A stretch of DNA of 64,000 nt from Pseudomonadota bacterium (GTDB lineage: Bacteria > Pseudomonadota > Alphaproteobacteria > Rhizobiales > Beijerinckiaceae), in contig JAEXGT010000016.1 of assembly GCA_023450615.1 (NCBI GenBank), positions 1-64,000 on the forward strand, given 5' to 3'. The notes beneath the pieces were generated by a model that was not told where the DNA came from, searched no databases, and saw nothing but the letters and a program-made list of their open reading frames with translations. This document shows, piece by piece, positions 43,340 through 53,500 of this stretch (positions are counted from its first letter, which is position 1; every line of letters starts with the position of its first letter). The translations under genes and the position numbers were made by a program.

Positions 43340-45156
43340 GTGGATGCCTCTTTCACGATGATGCCTTTCCACGGCGCGAGTTGGATTGTGTCGTTGACGG
43401 GTGCGTCATCCGCATTCGACCAAAGAACGCGAACGGTGTCGGTGAGGTCGACGGAGATAGGTTGATCGCCGAAATTCGCCAGCACGCGTAGTGTCCCTTC
43501 CGCGAAAGCCCAGGTCACATCGAGCGCGCCTTCGGGTGAGACGGAGTAGCAAGAGCCGCGATACTCGCTCTTGATCAAGGGCAGGATTTCATCCTTCCGC
43601 ACTTGCAGCAGACGCTTCGTTTCGAGAGCGGCTTCCCGATGCGGCGAGCGGTCCTGCTCCGTCCAATCGAGTTTGGAGCGTTCGAAGGTCATCCTGTCCG
43701 TGGGATCGGGAATGCGCTTTGCCGTTTCTGAATCGGCAAAGGCTTTGAAATGCTTGAACTCGCCTCGTCGGCCTTCACGGACAGCCTTTGCCAGATCAGG
43801 CTCCGCCTCGAAATCGACGAAGAACTGGAACGGTGAAGATGCCGCCCATTCCTCGCCCATGAAGAGCAGCGGGATATGGGGTGAGAGAAGGAAGATGGCT
43901 TGTGCCAGCGCGAGGCGGTCGGAAGGGATGAGGTGCGCGAGCCGTTCGCCGAAAGCCCGGTTGCCGATCTGGTCGTGATTTTGAAGAAACGATACGAAGG
44001 CTGTCGGTGGCAGATGAGCGGACGGTTCTCCACGAACGATACCGGGCCTGTGTGTCGATGGATCGCCCTGATAGGCAAAGCCCTCTGCAAGCGCCCGCCC
44101 GAGACACTTCAGAGGCGCGTCCGCGTAATCCTCATAATAGCCCTCGTTCTCGCCGGTCAGCAGGGCATGCCATGAATTGTGAATGTCATCGGCCCATTGC
44201 GCCGTGTGAAGGCGAGGATGCCTCGTTGCATCCCGTTCGAGCCAGCGCGCTTGATTGGCTTCGTTCTCCAGGACGAGGTGAATGTGCCGATCGGGGAAAG
44301 TCTGGCGGATGCGGGTGGCCAGTTCCTCGAGAAAATGAGGCTTGCTGTCATCGACGATGGCGTGGACCGCATCGAAACGTAGGCCGTCGAAGTGATATTC
44401 CTCCAGCCAGTACAGCGCATTGTGAATGAAGAAGTCGCGCACAATGCGACTTCCCTCGCCATCCACATTGATGCCGGCACCCCACGGAGTCGGATGCCTT
44501 TCCGTGAAGAAGGACTTGGCATAGGCGTGGAGATAATTTCCGGAAGGGCCGAAATGGTTGTAAACCACATCGAGGAACATCATCATGTCGAGTTGATGCG
44601 CGCGGTCGATGAGACGCTTCAAATCCCCCGGGCTGCCATAGGCAGCATCGGGAGCGTAGGGAAGAACGCCGTCATATCCCCAGTTGCGTCGACCAGGGAA
44701 CTCACCGATCGGCATCAGCTCGATTGCCGTGATACCGAGATCGCGCAGGCTCTCGAGTTTGTTCATGAGACCTGCATATGTGCCATCTGGGCTTGCCGTG
44801 CCCACATGCACTTCATAGAGCACCGTCTCTTCCCATGGGCGCCCCGTCCAGGCGTGATCGCTCCATTCAAAGGAGGGCGGATCGACCACGAGGCTCAGCC
44901 CGTGGACATCGTCCGGTTGGAAGCGGGAAGCGGGATCGGGCACCGTCAGGTTCTCGTCAATCCTGTACCCATAGCGACTGCCGGCCCGAGCTGCCGCCGA
45001 CGTCAGGCGATGCCAGCCATCGTCCTGCTTCTCCAGTGCATGCTCCGCTCCATCTAGAACGAGTCTGGCATTGCCCGCGGTGGGCGCCCAAAGCGCGAAA
45101 CGCACCCCGTCATTCGTGATCTCTGCCCCGAAAGGCATCTGGTGAATTCGCCGCAT
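43336..45156 (-). CDS. treZ: Maltooligosyltrehalose trehalohydrolase TreZ
   Basis: A 606-residue GH13_10 enzyme that releases free trehalose from the product of TreY. The N-terminal module starts MRRIHQMPFGAEI; catalytic motifs are GLRFDAVHAIVDDS, LVLENEANQARW and FLQNHDQIGNRAFG. The ATG at 45156 follows TTGGAG at 6 nt, so the longer frame to 45351 is not used. It is the first gene of the minus-strand run and is coupled to malQ-treY. It diverges from the second glgA across 272 bp that hold no gene. Confidence 0.94.
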   Translation of the reverse strand: MRRIHQMPFGAEITNDGVRFALWAPTAGNARLVLDGAEHALEKQDDGWHRLTSAAARAGSRYGYRIDENLTVPDPASRFQPDDVHGLSLVVDPPSFEWSDHAWTGRPWEETVLYEVHVGTASPDGTYAGLMNKLESLRDLGITAIELMPIGEFPGRRNWGYDGVLPYAPDAAYGSPGDLKRLIDRAHQLDMMMFLDVVYNHFGPSGNYLHAYAKSFFTERHPTPWGAGINVDGEGSRIVRDFFIHNALYWLEEYHFDGLRFDAVHAIVDDSKPHFLEELATRIRQTFPDRHIHLVLENEANQARWLERDATRHPRLHTAQWADDIHNSWHALLTGENEGYYEDYADAPLKCLGRALAEGFAYQGDPSTHRPGIVRGEPSAHLPPTAFVSFLQNHDQIGNRAFGERLAHLIPSDRLALAQAIFLLSPHIPLLFMGEEWAASSPFQFFVDFEAEPDLAKAVREGRRGEFKHFKAFADSETAKRIPDPTDRMTFERSKLDWTEQDRSPHREAALETKRLLQVRKDEILPLIKSEYRGSCYSVSPEGALDVTWAFAEGTLRVLANFGDQPISVDLTDTVRVLWSNADDAPVNDTIQLAPWKGIIVKEAST

Positions 45157-45428
45157 GAAAACTCCAAAAGTTCGGGGCACATGCGAACGAGCTTCGCTGT
45201 GCAAGGTTCCCGCGACATGCAAAAAATATGGCCTAGCTTGTGCATGTTCTTTGCTCGTCCTGAGATTTAAATGAGCAGATCCGCCAAGCTCAGCAATAAC
45301 TTGGTAAGGTTTCGGGGTAGCCAATAATTTTCTGATTTTTTCTCGGAACAAATCCGCGCGGGTGTGCGTTAAGCCGCCGACCTTCTTACGGCGCGAGGGG
45401 TCACTGGGGAGCGCGCCATCGTGATAAC

Positions 45429-46958
45429 ATGCTGGAAAATCTTCACACGGAAGCTGATGCGGCTTTCGCGACGACGACTCATGTCGAACTGCATCCTGAT
45501 CGTCGGCCCTCGATTTCAGTAAAACGCAAGCAATCCATTCTTTTCGTCACATCCGAGATCGCGGACTATATCAAGGCGGGCGGTCTCGGTGAGGTCTCCG
45601 CGGCGTTGCCTCGGGCCTTGAGGCATCACTACGATGTCCGCATTCTTATTCCCGGCTACCGACAGGTTCTCTCGCAGATCGGAGCCGTTGAGGAGATCGG
45701 TCGTCTTCCCGCATCCTTCGGGATTCCAGAATGCGGTCTTGGCCGCGGCACGACCAACGATGGCCTGACGGTTTATGTCCTTCTGTGTCCGGAATTGTAT
45801 GAGCGTGACGGCTCGCCCTATGTGGATCTGTTCGGAAACGATTGGAGCGACAACGACGTCCGTTTCGCGCGCCTCGGATTGGCGGCGGCGGACATCGCCA
45901 GCGGTAGCGGCGATCCGCTGTGGCGCGCTGACCTGCTGCATCTGAATGACTGGCCGTCGGGCTTGGCTGCGGCCTATCTGTCATGGCGCGGTCAGCATAT
46001 CCCGACAATTCTGACCATTCATAATCTCGCCTATCAGGGCATCTTCAATCGTGACCGCTTGTCGAACCTTGGCATTCCCGATGCCGCGTTTCATATCAAC
46101 GGCGTCGAGTTCTACGGCAAGTTGTCCTTCCTGAAGGCGGGAATCTTTTATGCTTCTCACATCACGACAGTGAGCTCGACTTACGCCAAGGAGATCACGC
46201 GGCCGGAATTCGGATGCGGTCTCGACGGATTGTTGCGAACGCGTGCACGTCAGGGGCGTCTCGACGGCATCATCAACGGAATCGATCCGAGTTGGGACCC
46301 GAGCAAGGACCCTTATCTGGTCAGCCGTTTTTCAGCGGAAAACTTCCGAGGGAAGCGCGCGAATGCCAACACCGTGCGCAGGAATTTCGGACTTGCGCTT
46401 TCCAATGGTCCGCTCTTTGCGGTCGTCTCGCGGCTCGTACATCAGAAAGGCGTCGATCTTGCCATTTCGGCAGCTGAGACAATCGTGTCGCACGGTGGCC
46501 AGATTGCCGTCATCGGTCAGGGCGAGCCTCGGTTCGAGGCCGAACTTCAGGCTCTGGCGCGGCGGCATCAAGGAGCGGTCGGCGTGAAGATCGGCTATGA
46601 CGAGGGCGATGCCCGCCGCATGTATGCCGGCAGCGACTTCCTTCTCATGCCGTCGCGGTTCGAACCTTGCGGCTTGAGCCAGATGTATGCGCAGCGCTTC
46701 GGATCGTTGCCGATCGCGCACAGAACCGGAGGTCTGGCCGATACCATCGAAGACGGAGTCAATGGCTTCCTTTTCGGCGAGCCATGCATACATCGGTTCA
46801 TGGATGCCATTAAGAGAGGTCTCGAAACATTCCGGTCGCGCCCCCGTCTATCCGCCATGCGGCGTGCGGCGATGAAGAGACCTCATGGCTGGGACCGTTC
46901 CGCATCCAAATATAAAGAAGTCTACGAGCGCGCCTGCCAGACTGCAGCCTGCGCATAG
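45429..46958 (+). CDS. glgA: Second glycogen/starch synthase, GlgA-type
   Basis: A 509-residue GT5 enzyme, about 25 residues longer than the GlgA at 32355 because of an N-terminal extension. It has K49-AGGL in YIKAGGLGEVSAALP, LHLNDWPSGLAAA, TIHNLAYQGIFN and PSRFEPCGLSQMYAQ. The ADP-glucose motif reads KAGGL instead of KTGGL. It presumably makes alpha-1,4-glucan, perhaps with different primer use or timing. It diverges from treZ and is the outer edge of the cluster. Confidence 0.92.
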   Translation: MLENLHTEADAAFATTTHVELHPDRRPSISVKRKQSILFVTSEIADYIKAGGLGEVSAALPRALRHHYDVRILIPGYRQVLSQIGAVEEIGRLPASFGIPECGLGRGTTNDGLTVYVLLCPELYERDGSPYVDLFGNDWSDNDVRFARLGLAAADIASGSGDPLWRADLLHLNDWPSGLAAAYLSWRGQHIPTILTIHNLAYQGIFNRDRLSNLGIPDAAFHINGVEFYGKLSFLKAGIFYASHITTVSSTYAKEITRPEFGCGLDGLLRTRARQGRLDGIINGIDPSWDPSKDPYLVSRFSAENFRGKRANANTVRRNFGLALSNGPLFAVVSRLVHQKGVDLAISAAETIVSHGGQIAVIGQGEPRFEAELQALARRHQGAVGVKIGYDEGDARRMYAGSDFLLMPSRFEPCGLSQMYAQRFGSLPIAHRTGGLADTIEDGVNGFLFGEPCIHRFMDAIKRGLETFRSRPRLSAMRRAAMKRPHGWDRSASKYKEVYERACQTAACA

Positions 46959-47427
46959 GAGCGAGGATCATTGGAAGGCGGGGCGCGGGTAATGAGCGGC
47001 CGCCTTTCAGGCATCGGCTTTAGGAAATTGGAGCCTTGCGCGGGCTCGTGCTGCTCATTCATCTGGCTCTATCGCACCCGCAGCCTCGGTCGGATGGAAG
47101 GGCAATGGCGGATTTGATCTCGCCTTCAATCGAATCTCGGCATCTCTGAAGTCTGTGAATTTCGCACTTAACGTAACGTTATTAATTTTTGCGTTTCTGC
47201 ATTCTTTGACTCCAATCGCAAGGGGCTGTTTCGCGAAAATCATTGTGTTTCTTAGGATTTTGCGGCCGGGTTTTAGTAAAGTTGCAAAGGGCTCTTACAA
47301 ACTGCGCAGTGTAGTATTGCTTCATTCCGCGCAGAATGCGCTTGTGGGATTGAGCGGCGCGCATGTCGACGCTCTGCGTTTGCCCATTGCTGACGCATGG
47401 TAAGGCGATCGATAGTGGAGAACATTG
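46959..47427. other. 469-bp intergenic region with an AT-rich core
   Basis: No convincing gene is seen. Right after the second glgA an inverted repeat (AAGGCGG at 46975, CCGCCTT at 47000) could weakly terminate it. The stretch at 47155-47290 is much richer in A/T than its surroundings and holds the palindrome AACGTAACGTT. It is the likely promoter region for the response regulator at 47428. Confidence 0.5.
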
Positions 47428-48147
47428 ATGGCGGCGCCTGCGCGCATCGGGTTGATTGCCGATGATGATGCATATTTTCGAATGGCCGTAGGTGCAATTC
47501 TGGAACGCCAGTTCGGTTACGCCGAGATCCTCCAAGCCAGATCGTTGGACGAGGCCATGGAGCAATTGGAGGAGCGTCCGGAAATCGACCTGGCTCTCTT
47601 CGATCTTTCCATGCCGGGCACAAGAACGCCCATGAGTTTTCGAACGATCCGCGAGCGCTTCTCCAAAACCAAAGTGGCGGTTGTTTCCGCTTCAAGCGAC
47701 CGGCGAAACATTCTTCTGGCTCTTGAAGCCGGTGTTCACGGCTACATGGTCAAGGGCCTGGGTATCAACGATCTGGTTGCCGCTTTCCAAATTATCTTCG
47801 ACGGCGGCATCTATGTGCCGCCGACCCTGGCCGATATTGCTCCTGCGTCGCCGAGCTGCGAGGTTGAGGAGCGGCGGATCTTCATCAAAAGAAATGAACT
47901 GGATCCCGTTGCCGAGCTGGCTGATCCCATCGGCCCACTCACGCCGCGTCAGCAGGATGTTCTCGATCTGCTCGTCCAGGGCAAGACGAACAAGGAGATC
48001 GCGCTGGCTCTCGGCCTTGGCGAAGGAACCGTGAAGATCCACATGGCTGCGATTTTCCGCTATTTCGGAGTGAACAATCGGGCTGCCGCCGCCGTTGCAG
48101 GTGCTCGTCCATATCCTCAGCGCAATCTGCTGATGGCCAGCGCGTGA
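47428..48147 (+). CDS. LuxR-type response regulator
   Basis: A 239-residue NarL/FixJ-family regulator. The receiver has Asp59 in LALFDLSMPG, Ser88 in the Thr/Ser position and Lys109 in GYMVKGLG. A LuxR-type HTH follows (LTPRQQDVLDLLVQGKTNKEI, GLGEGTVKIHMAAIF). The ATG at 47428 follows GGAG at 7 nt; a TTG one codon upstream is less likely. No partner kinase is adjacent. It stands next to the glycogen/trehalose cluster, which it might control, but nothing in the sequence proves that. It converges on selO with a 2-bp gap. Confidence 0.9.
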   Translation: MAAPARIGLIADDDAYFRMAVGAILERQFGYAEILQARSLDEAMEQLEERPEIDLALFDLSMPGTRTPMSFRTIRERFSKTKVAVVSASSDRRNILLALEAGVHGYMVKGLGINDLVAAFQIIFDGGIYVPPTLADIAPASPSCEVEERRIFIKRNELDPVAELADPIGPLTPRQQDVLDLLVQGKTNKEIALALGLGEGTVKIHMAAIFRYFGVNNRAAAAVAGARPYPQRNLLMASA

Positions 48148-48149
48148 TG

Positions 48150-49586
48150 TCATTCGAGCGCGTAGGCCTCAGACATGCTGCGAATGTCGCCCAGCTTGGA
48201 GCTGAACGCCGACCAATCGTCGCGACTGGCAATCGGCTCCCATAGAGCTTCCACCTCATCGATCAGCATCGTGCAAGGCGTAGGCTTCGCGAAGTAGGGA
48301 TGGTGGAGGTTCACGCCGTGCAGGGGCTCGAAGCTTTCAAGGGCATTGCGGGCATCCTCAAACGACGCGTCGGCATAGAGCGAAGCAGAGGGGCTGTGCT
48401 TGGCGCGCTCAAGACTCTCCAAGCCGCCGAACCAGTCGAAGAAGGTCTGCTCGAACGGCGCTTTCGAACGATGCAGGAAAGTCCATAGAGATCTGGCGAG
48501 GAGTCCGTCCATCTCAGCGCCCTGTGAGCGCAGGCCGAGGCGGCGGAGGATCGCCGCGGGGAATTCCCGATGCAACGCAGGTTCGAAGGTCGCGAGAGAG
48601 GCTTCGAGCTTGCTCTGCTCGGCAAGGGGCAGCAGGCATTCCGCAAGCCTGTACAAATTCCAGAGCAGGGCATCGGGCTGGCGTCCGAAGGCGTAAAGAC
48701 CTGTTTCGTCGAAATATGCAGCCGTGAAGGCAGGGTCATATGCGGGGAGAAAGCGCCAAGGGCCGTAATCGAAGCTTTCTCCCGTAACGTTGATGTTGTC
48801 CGTATTGAGCACGCCATGGACGAAGCCCGCGGCCATCCATTGCGCACCCAGGCGCGCGACACGCCGGCAAACCTCTTCAAGAAAAGCCGAGGCGCGCTCC
48901 GCCGCGCTCTCACGCCAGCACTCCGGCATATAGGTGGTGATCGTATAGTCGAGAAGCCTGCCGATATTGGCTTTCTCATCGAGATAGAGAAGGCGCTGGA
49001 ACGTCCCGATGCGAATGTGGGAATGGCTGAGGCGTACGAGAACCGAAGAGCGCGTGGGCGAGGGCTCATCGCCTCGTTCCAATTCTTCGCCGGTTTCGAT
49101 CAGGCTGAATGACTTCGATGTATTGACGCCGAGCGCCGCCAGCATCTCTGTCGCCAGGATTTCCCGAACGCCGCCCTTCAGCGTAAGCCGCCCATCGGCG
49201 TGGCGCGACCAAGGTGTTTGACCGCTTCCTTTGGTGCCGAGGTCAAGCAGCTTTCCATCCTGCCTGTCGTGCAGTTGCGCGAACAGAAATCCCCGTCCGT
49301 CGCCGAGATGGGGGTTGTAGGTTCGGAATTGATGGCCGTGATAGCGAAGCGCGAGCGGCTGTTCGAAGCTCTCCGGAAGAGGCTCGAAAAATCCGAAGTG
49401 CCGCACCCATTCTTCATTCGTCAGGCTATCGAGGCCTACACGCGCAGCCCAGCGTTGATTGCGGTATCGAAGAAGGTGCGCAGGAAAGAGGGCGGGCGTG
49501 ACGAGATCGTAAAAGTCTTCGCCCAGAGATTCATGACTTGTCGAGGCGCGATACTCAGGAGAAACGGGCATCAGTTCAGGTTCCAT
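48150..49586 (-). CDS. selO: Protein adenylyltransferase SelO family
   Basis: A 478-residue protein of the YdiU/SelO pseudokinase family. Typical segments are LALRYHGHQFRTYNPHLGDGR, TKGSGQTPWSRHADGRLTLKG, VHGVLNTDNINVTGESFDYG and WRFLPAYDP. SelO binds ATP in a flipped orientation and AMPylates protein side chains, and in bacteria supports oxidative-stress defence. Length matches E. coli YdiU. The key DN pair and second Asp (TDNINV, FDYGP) are intact, so it should be active. An ATG five codons in is an alternative start. Confidence 0.92.
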   Translation of the reverse strand: MEPELMPVSPEYRASTSHESLGEDFYDLVTPALFPAHLLRYRNQRWAARVGLDSLTNEEWVRHFGFFEPLPESFEQPLALRYHGHQFRTYNPHLGDGRGFLFAQLHDRQDGKLLDLGTKGSGQTPWSRHADGRLTLKGGVREILATEMLAALGVNTSKSFSLIETGEELERGDEPSPTRSSVLVRLSHSHIRIGTFQRLLYLDEKANIGRLLDYTITTYMPECWRESAAERASAFLEEVCRRVARLGAQWMAAGFVHGVLNTDNINVTGESFDYGPWRFLPAYDPAFTAAYFDETGLYAFGRQPDALLWNLYRLAECLLPLAEQSKLEASLATFEPALHREFPAAILRRLGLRSQGAEMDGLLARSLWTFLHRSKAPFEQTFFDWFGGLESLERAKHSPSASLYADASFEDARNALESFEPLHGVNLHHPYFAKPTPCTMLIDEVEALWEPIASRDDWSAFSSKLGDIRSMSEAYALE

Positions 49587-49866
49587 CTATCCTGTTTAAT
49601 TCGGTGCAAAGTGATTTGTTCGCGAGATGAACGGCGTTGCCCGGGCAAACGCGCAACAGAGTATAAGACTATATTTCTCATTAACCATGCTGTGGAAAAG
49701 TATTTTTCGGAAAGCTGCTGATAAAAACGCTTTCGATTTCCAAAGCTTGGAAGCGAAACTATAGACTGTTTCCAGGCGCGGGCATCCCAAATTCTCCTCA
49801 TGAGCTTGGCCGAAGCAGCAAGGACTCTTATGATTCCATTGAGCGAAGCAGTCCGAGGAGAGATGA

Positions 49867-50082
49867 ATGACAGCCAAGGATCTTGCAGCCCTCTACGGGC
49901 GTATTGCTTTGATAGTGCTCGTATTCGTATTCGTCGCAGGAATTGTTGCCGGGCCTCTTCTTCATGGGGCTGGATCTCGGCCGTCGGTCACAGCCTTGCA
50001 GGAACAGTCGCCGCCTGAACTGATCCGCGCCAGGATGATCGCCGTCTCGGACGGAAAAGCTAAGAATCCTTCAGGTTTGTAA
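49867..50082 (+). CDS. Small hypothetical membrane protein
   Basis: A 71-residue protein with one membrane helix at about 13-32 (IALIVLVFVFVAGIVAGPLL) and a short soluble tail. I do not recognise a family. GGAGAG precedes the ATG at usable spacing. The 280-bp gap before it, after selO, holds a GC palindrome near 49634-49652 and otherwise no clear gene. Confidence 0.5.
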   Translation: MTAKDLAALYGRIALIVLVFVFVAGIVAGPLLHGAGSRPSVTALQEQSPPELIRARMIAVSDGKAKNPSGL

Positions 50083-50138
50083 GGGTAGAAGGCATCGTTC
50101 AGGCAAGCGGACACGGTCGGCCCTCTCGGGAGCGTGGG

Positions 50139-50507
50139 ATGAGCGACGACAATAATCTCAGGCAGGAAATTCGCCGCTCTCTCAGCGGCGTGCGTAACCT
50201 CATCCAATCCTATTCAGGGCTCTATTCCAGCGAGGACCTTTCCCGTGATGTGCTCCGGGCTTGCGATGAGATGGCGCAGCAACAGACGCCGCGCTTGAAA
50301 GAGGCGCGCCGCATCGTGCAGGAACGCTGCGCGAGGTTGGTGCGCGACGCAGATCGCTTTTCCGCGCGCGATCCTGCGACGATCGCTGCATCGCGCGCTC
50401 AGGCTTTCGCTGCCATCGATGTTCTTCAGGACGCATTGTTCGAAATGCGCAAGGCTGCATCGGGCAATCCCAGGATCGGCGCTTTGTTGCGCAGAAGAAG
50501 CCTCTAG
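50139..50507 (+). CDS. Small hypothetical helical protein
   Basis: A 122-residue, mostly helical and charged protein that starts MSDDNNLRQEIRRSLSGVRN. It has no membrane segment and I do not recognise a domain. GGGAG lies just before the ATG. It precedes the Mfd-like gene by 67 bp on the same strand, so the two could be co-transcribed. Confidence 0.6.
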   Translation: MSDDNNLRQEIRRSLSGVRNLIQSYSGLYSSEDLSRDVLRACDEMAQQQTPRLKEARRIVQERCARLVRDADRFSARDPATIAASRAQAFAAIDVLQDALFEMRKAASGNPRIGALLRRRSL

Positions 50508-50574
50508 CTGCAACTGACGGAGGGTTCTGGACGTTTATGCCGGTATCTAGGAATCTTCCATCAAAGAGAACTTT

Positions 50575-53500
50575 ATGCGTGCCAAGCCCGTCGGTCCTCA
50601 GGACATGGGGCACAATGTTCTGTCCCTCGCGCCATCTTCCGGGCTCCGTGCGGTACGTCTGCTCGACCTGGCTCAAAAGGCTGGAACGGACCGCCTGATT
50701 TATCTGGCGCAGGAGCAGCGCCTTGCCGAACAGATGGCGAAGGCGGTGAGGGGGCTGGCTCCCGATCTGAAAGTTCTACTGTTCTCTCCCTGGGATTGCC
50801 TTCCGTATGACAGCGCATCGCCTTCTCACGAGGTGATGGGACAGAGAATGTCCACGCTCCGCGATATGGCGTCCGCCGTGAATTCTCGGGGCCTTTTGAT
50901 CACCAGTCCCGCGGCAATCATTCAACGCGTGCCGCCGCGAACCTTATGGCAAAGCGCGACGCTGGATCTCAGAACAGGAGATGCGTTTTCGCAGGAAGCT
51001 TTGGAGGATTTCCTGCATCGTTCCGGATATATCCTGGACGACCGGGTCGACGTGCCAGGGGAGGCGGCCATTCACGGACAGGTTGTCGACCTGTTTCCGG
51101 CGAGTTCTTCCCTGCCTTACCGCGTGGAACATGATGGATCGTCGATCCTCTCCATCCGCCGCTATGATCCGCTCACACAACGTACCGAGGAGAGTGTTGA
51201 AAGCATCACGCTAGATCCAGCCTCGGAGATCGTGCTCAAGGCGAATGGTGGTAACGATTATCCTGCGCGCCATTCCGGAATGGAACATCGCCTGCCGGAC
51301 TATTACGATAGGCTTGAAACGATCTTCGATTATTGGCCTGCTGCCGCCGTCGTGATGGATGAGATGGCAGAGGAGCGTCTTCAGGACGTAATGGAGCAGA
51401 TCGCCGATGCCTACGAGAGCCGAACGAGCCTCAATAAGGCAGGCGGCAACGTAGTAAAGCCCGAAAGGCTTTTCATGGCGGAGAACGAGTGGCATGATGT
51501 TCTCGAACATCGTCGGGTCACGCTCATTCACGAGGCTCCCGCGGGGAACGACCACGCGGTTCCTTTTTTCGCAGGATTACGCAAGCCTGCGCAGGCCCTG
51601 TCCGAGTTCGTCGCCGCGCAGGAACATGCAACGCGCAAGATTGCGCTCATCGCGGCAACGGAGCGCGATCTCACCCGATTGCGGCGCAGAGTTAAAAGCA
51701 CTGACTTGAAATCCGTACCGGTGGAAAGCTGGAAGGATATTCTGGCAGGTCCGCAGCAGGGCCTGTTCACCATCAAGGCTGAGATCAAGAGCGGCTTCAT
51801 CGATCATGAAGCCCATGTCGCAGCGATCACCGCCTACGATGTGTTCGGGAGCCACACCTATCGAGAGGATATGCCTGAAGCCCTGCCGCTTGCATCGCAA
51901 TTCGGAGATGCGACTTTCCACATAGGCGATATCGTCGTTCACAGCGAGCATGGCGTCGGCAGGCTGGACGGGATCGAAACCGTATCCCTGGAGGATGGAC
52001 ACAGCGAGGATGCTATCCGCCTGGGTTACGCGGATGACGCCACCTTGATGGTGCCGGTAGCGGAGCTGGATTCGATCTGGCGCTATGGCGCGTCGTCCGA
52101 TGCGATCAAGTTGGACAGGTTGAACGGCGAGGCCTGGAAGGCTCGCCGCCAGAAAATCGAGAACGAAATTCAGGAAGCTGCCCAACGGGTGAAAGCGCTC
52201 GTTGCGGATAGAAAATCGATTGCGGTCGATCCGATTGCTCCGCCAGCCCGCAGCTATGAGCGCTTTGCCGCGCGATTTGCGTTTTCCGAAACACCGGATC
52301 AATTGCACGCCATAGAGGATACGCTCCAGGATCTCGCTTCGGGACAGCCCATGGATCGTCTGGTGTGCGGCGATGTCGGCTTCGGCAAGACGGAGGTTGC
52401 GTTGCGCGCGGCGGCTGCCGTCGCCTTCTCTGGAAGGCAGGTTGCCATCGTTGCGCCGACAACGGTTCTGGCACGCCAGCACCTTCGGACCTTCCAGCGG
52501 CGGTTTGCGGGGCTTGGTGTCAAGGTCGCCCATCTCTCTCGCTTGGTCACTCCCGCAGAGGCGCGAGCCGTCAAGAAAGGGCTTGCGGATGGAACGGTCG
52601 ATATCGTCGTAGGAACGCACGCCATTGCCGGAAAAGGCGTTGCATTCAAAAGCCTGGGCCTCGTTGTGATCGACGAGGAACAGCGCTTCGGTGCAGCGCA
52701 TAAGGCGAAGCTGCGTGACCTGGCAAAGGATGGTCACGTGCTGACGCTGACAGCAACGCCGATCCCCCGAACGCTGCAATCCTCGCTCGTCGGGTTGCAG
52801 GATATCAGCATCATCGCCACGCCGCCTGCCAGGCGCCAGCCGATCCGCACGTTTCTTACCGCTTTCGATCCCACGAGCGTCCGCGAGGCGCTCATGCGTG
52901 AAAAGAGGCGCGGAGGGCAGAGCTTCATCGTCTGCTCAAGGATCGAGGATATCGAGCCGCTGCGTGAAAAACTGGAAAGGCTCGTGCCCGAGCTCGAGCT
53001 GATCGTCGCGCATGGCCAGATGCCTCCTTCCGAGACGGATGAGGCGATGGTGCGTTTCGCGGATGGCGAAGGCGATGTGTTGCTTGCAACCAACATCATC
53101 GAGAGCGGTCTCGACGTTCCGCGTGCCAACACGATGCTGGTTTGGCGCGCGGATCGTTTCGGCCTCGCGCAGCTTCACCAGCTGAGAGGGCGTGTCGGGC
53201 GAGGGCGCATTCGCGGCACCGCCTATCTGCTGATAGAGCCCGATCAGGAACTTCCCAAGGCAACCGAGAAGAGATTGCGAACTCTCGAAACCCTGGATCG
53301 TCTCGGCGCCGGTTTCGCGATCAGCGCGCAGGATCTCGACCAGCGCGGCGCCGGTTCTCTTCTGGGAGATGAGCAGGCGGGGCACGTCAAGCTGATCGGG
53401 GCCGACCTTTATCGGTCCATGCTGCAGCGCGCGCTTCACGGCGAAAGCCTGGAGGATCTCTGGTCGCCGGAGCTCAACCTCGGTCTCGCAGGGAGAATTC

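Noticed and set aside
45157..45351. 65-residue N-terminal extension of TreZ
   Set aside because: The ATG at 45156 has TTGGAG at 6 nt and begins at the normal TreZ N-terminus; the extension is AT-rich intergenic sequence.
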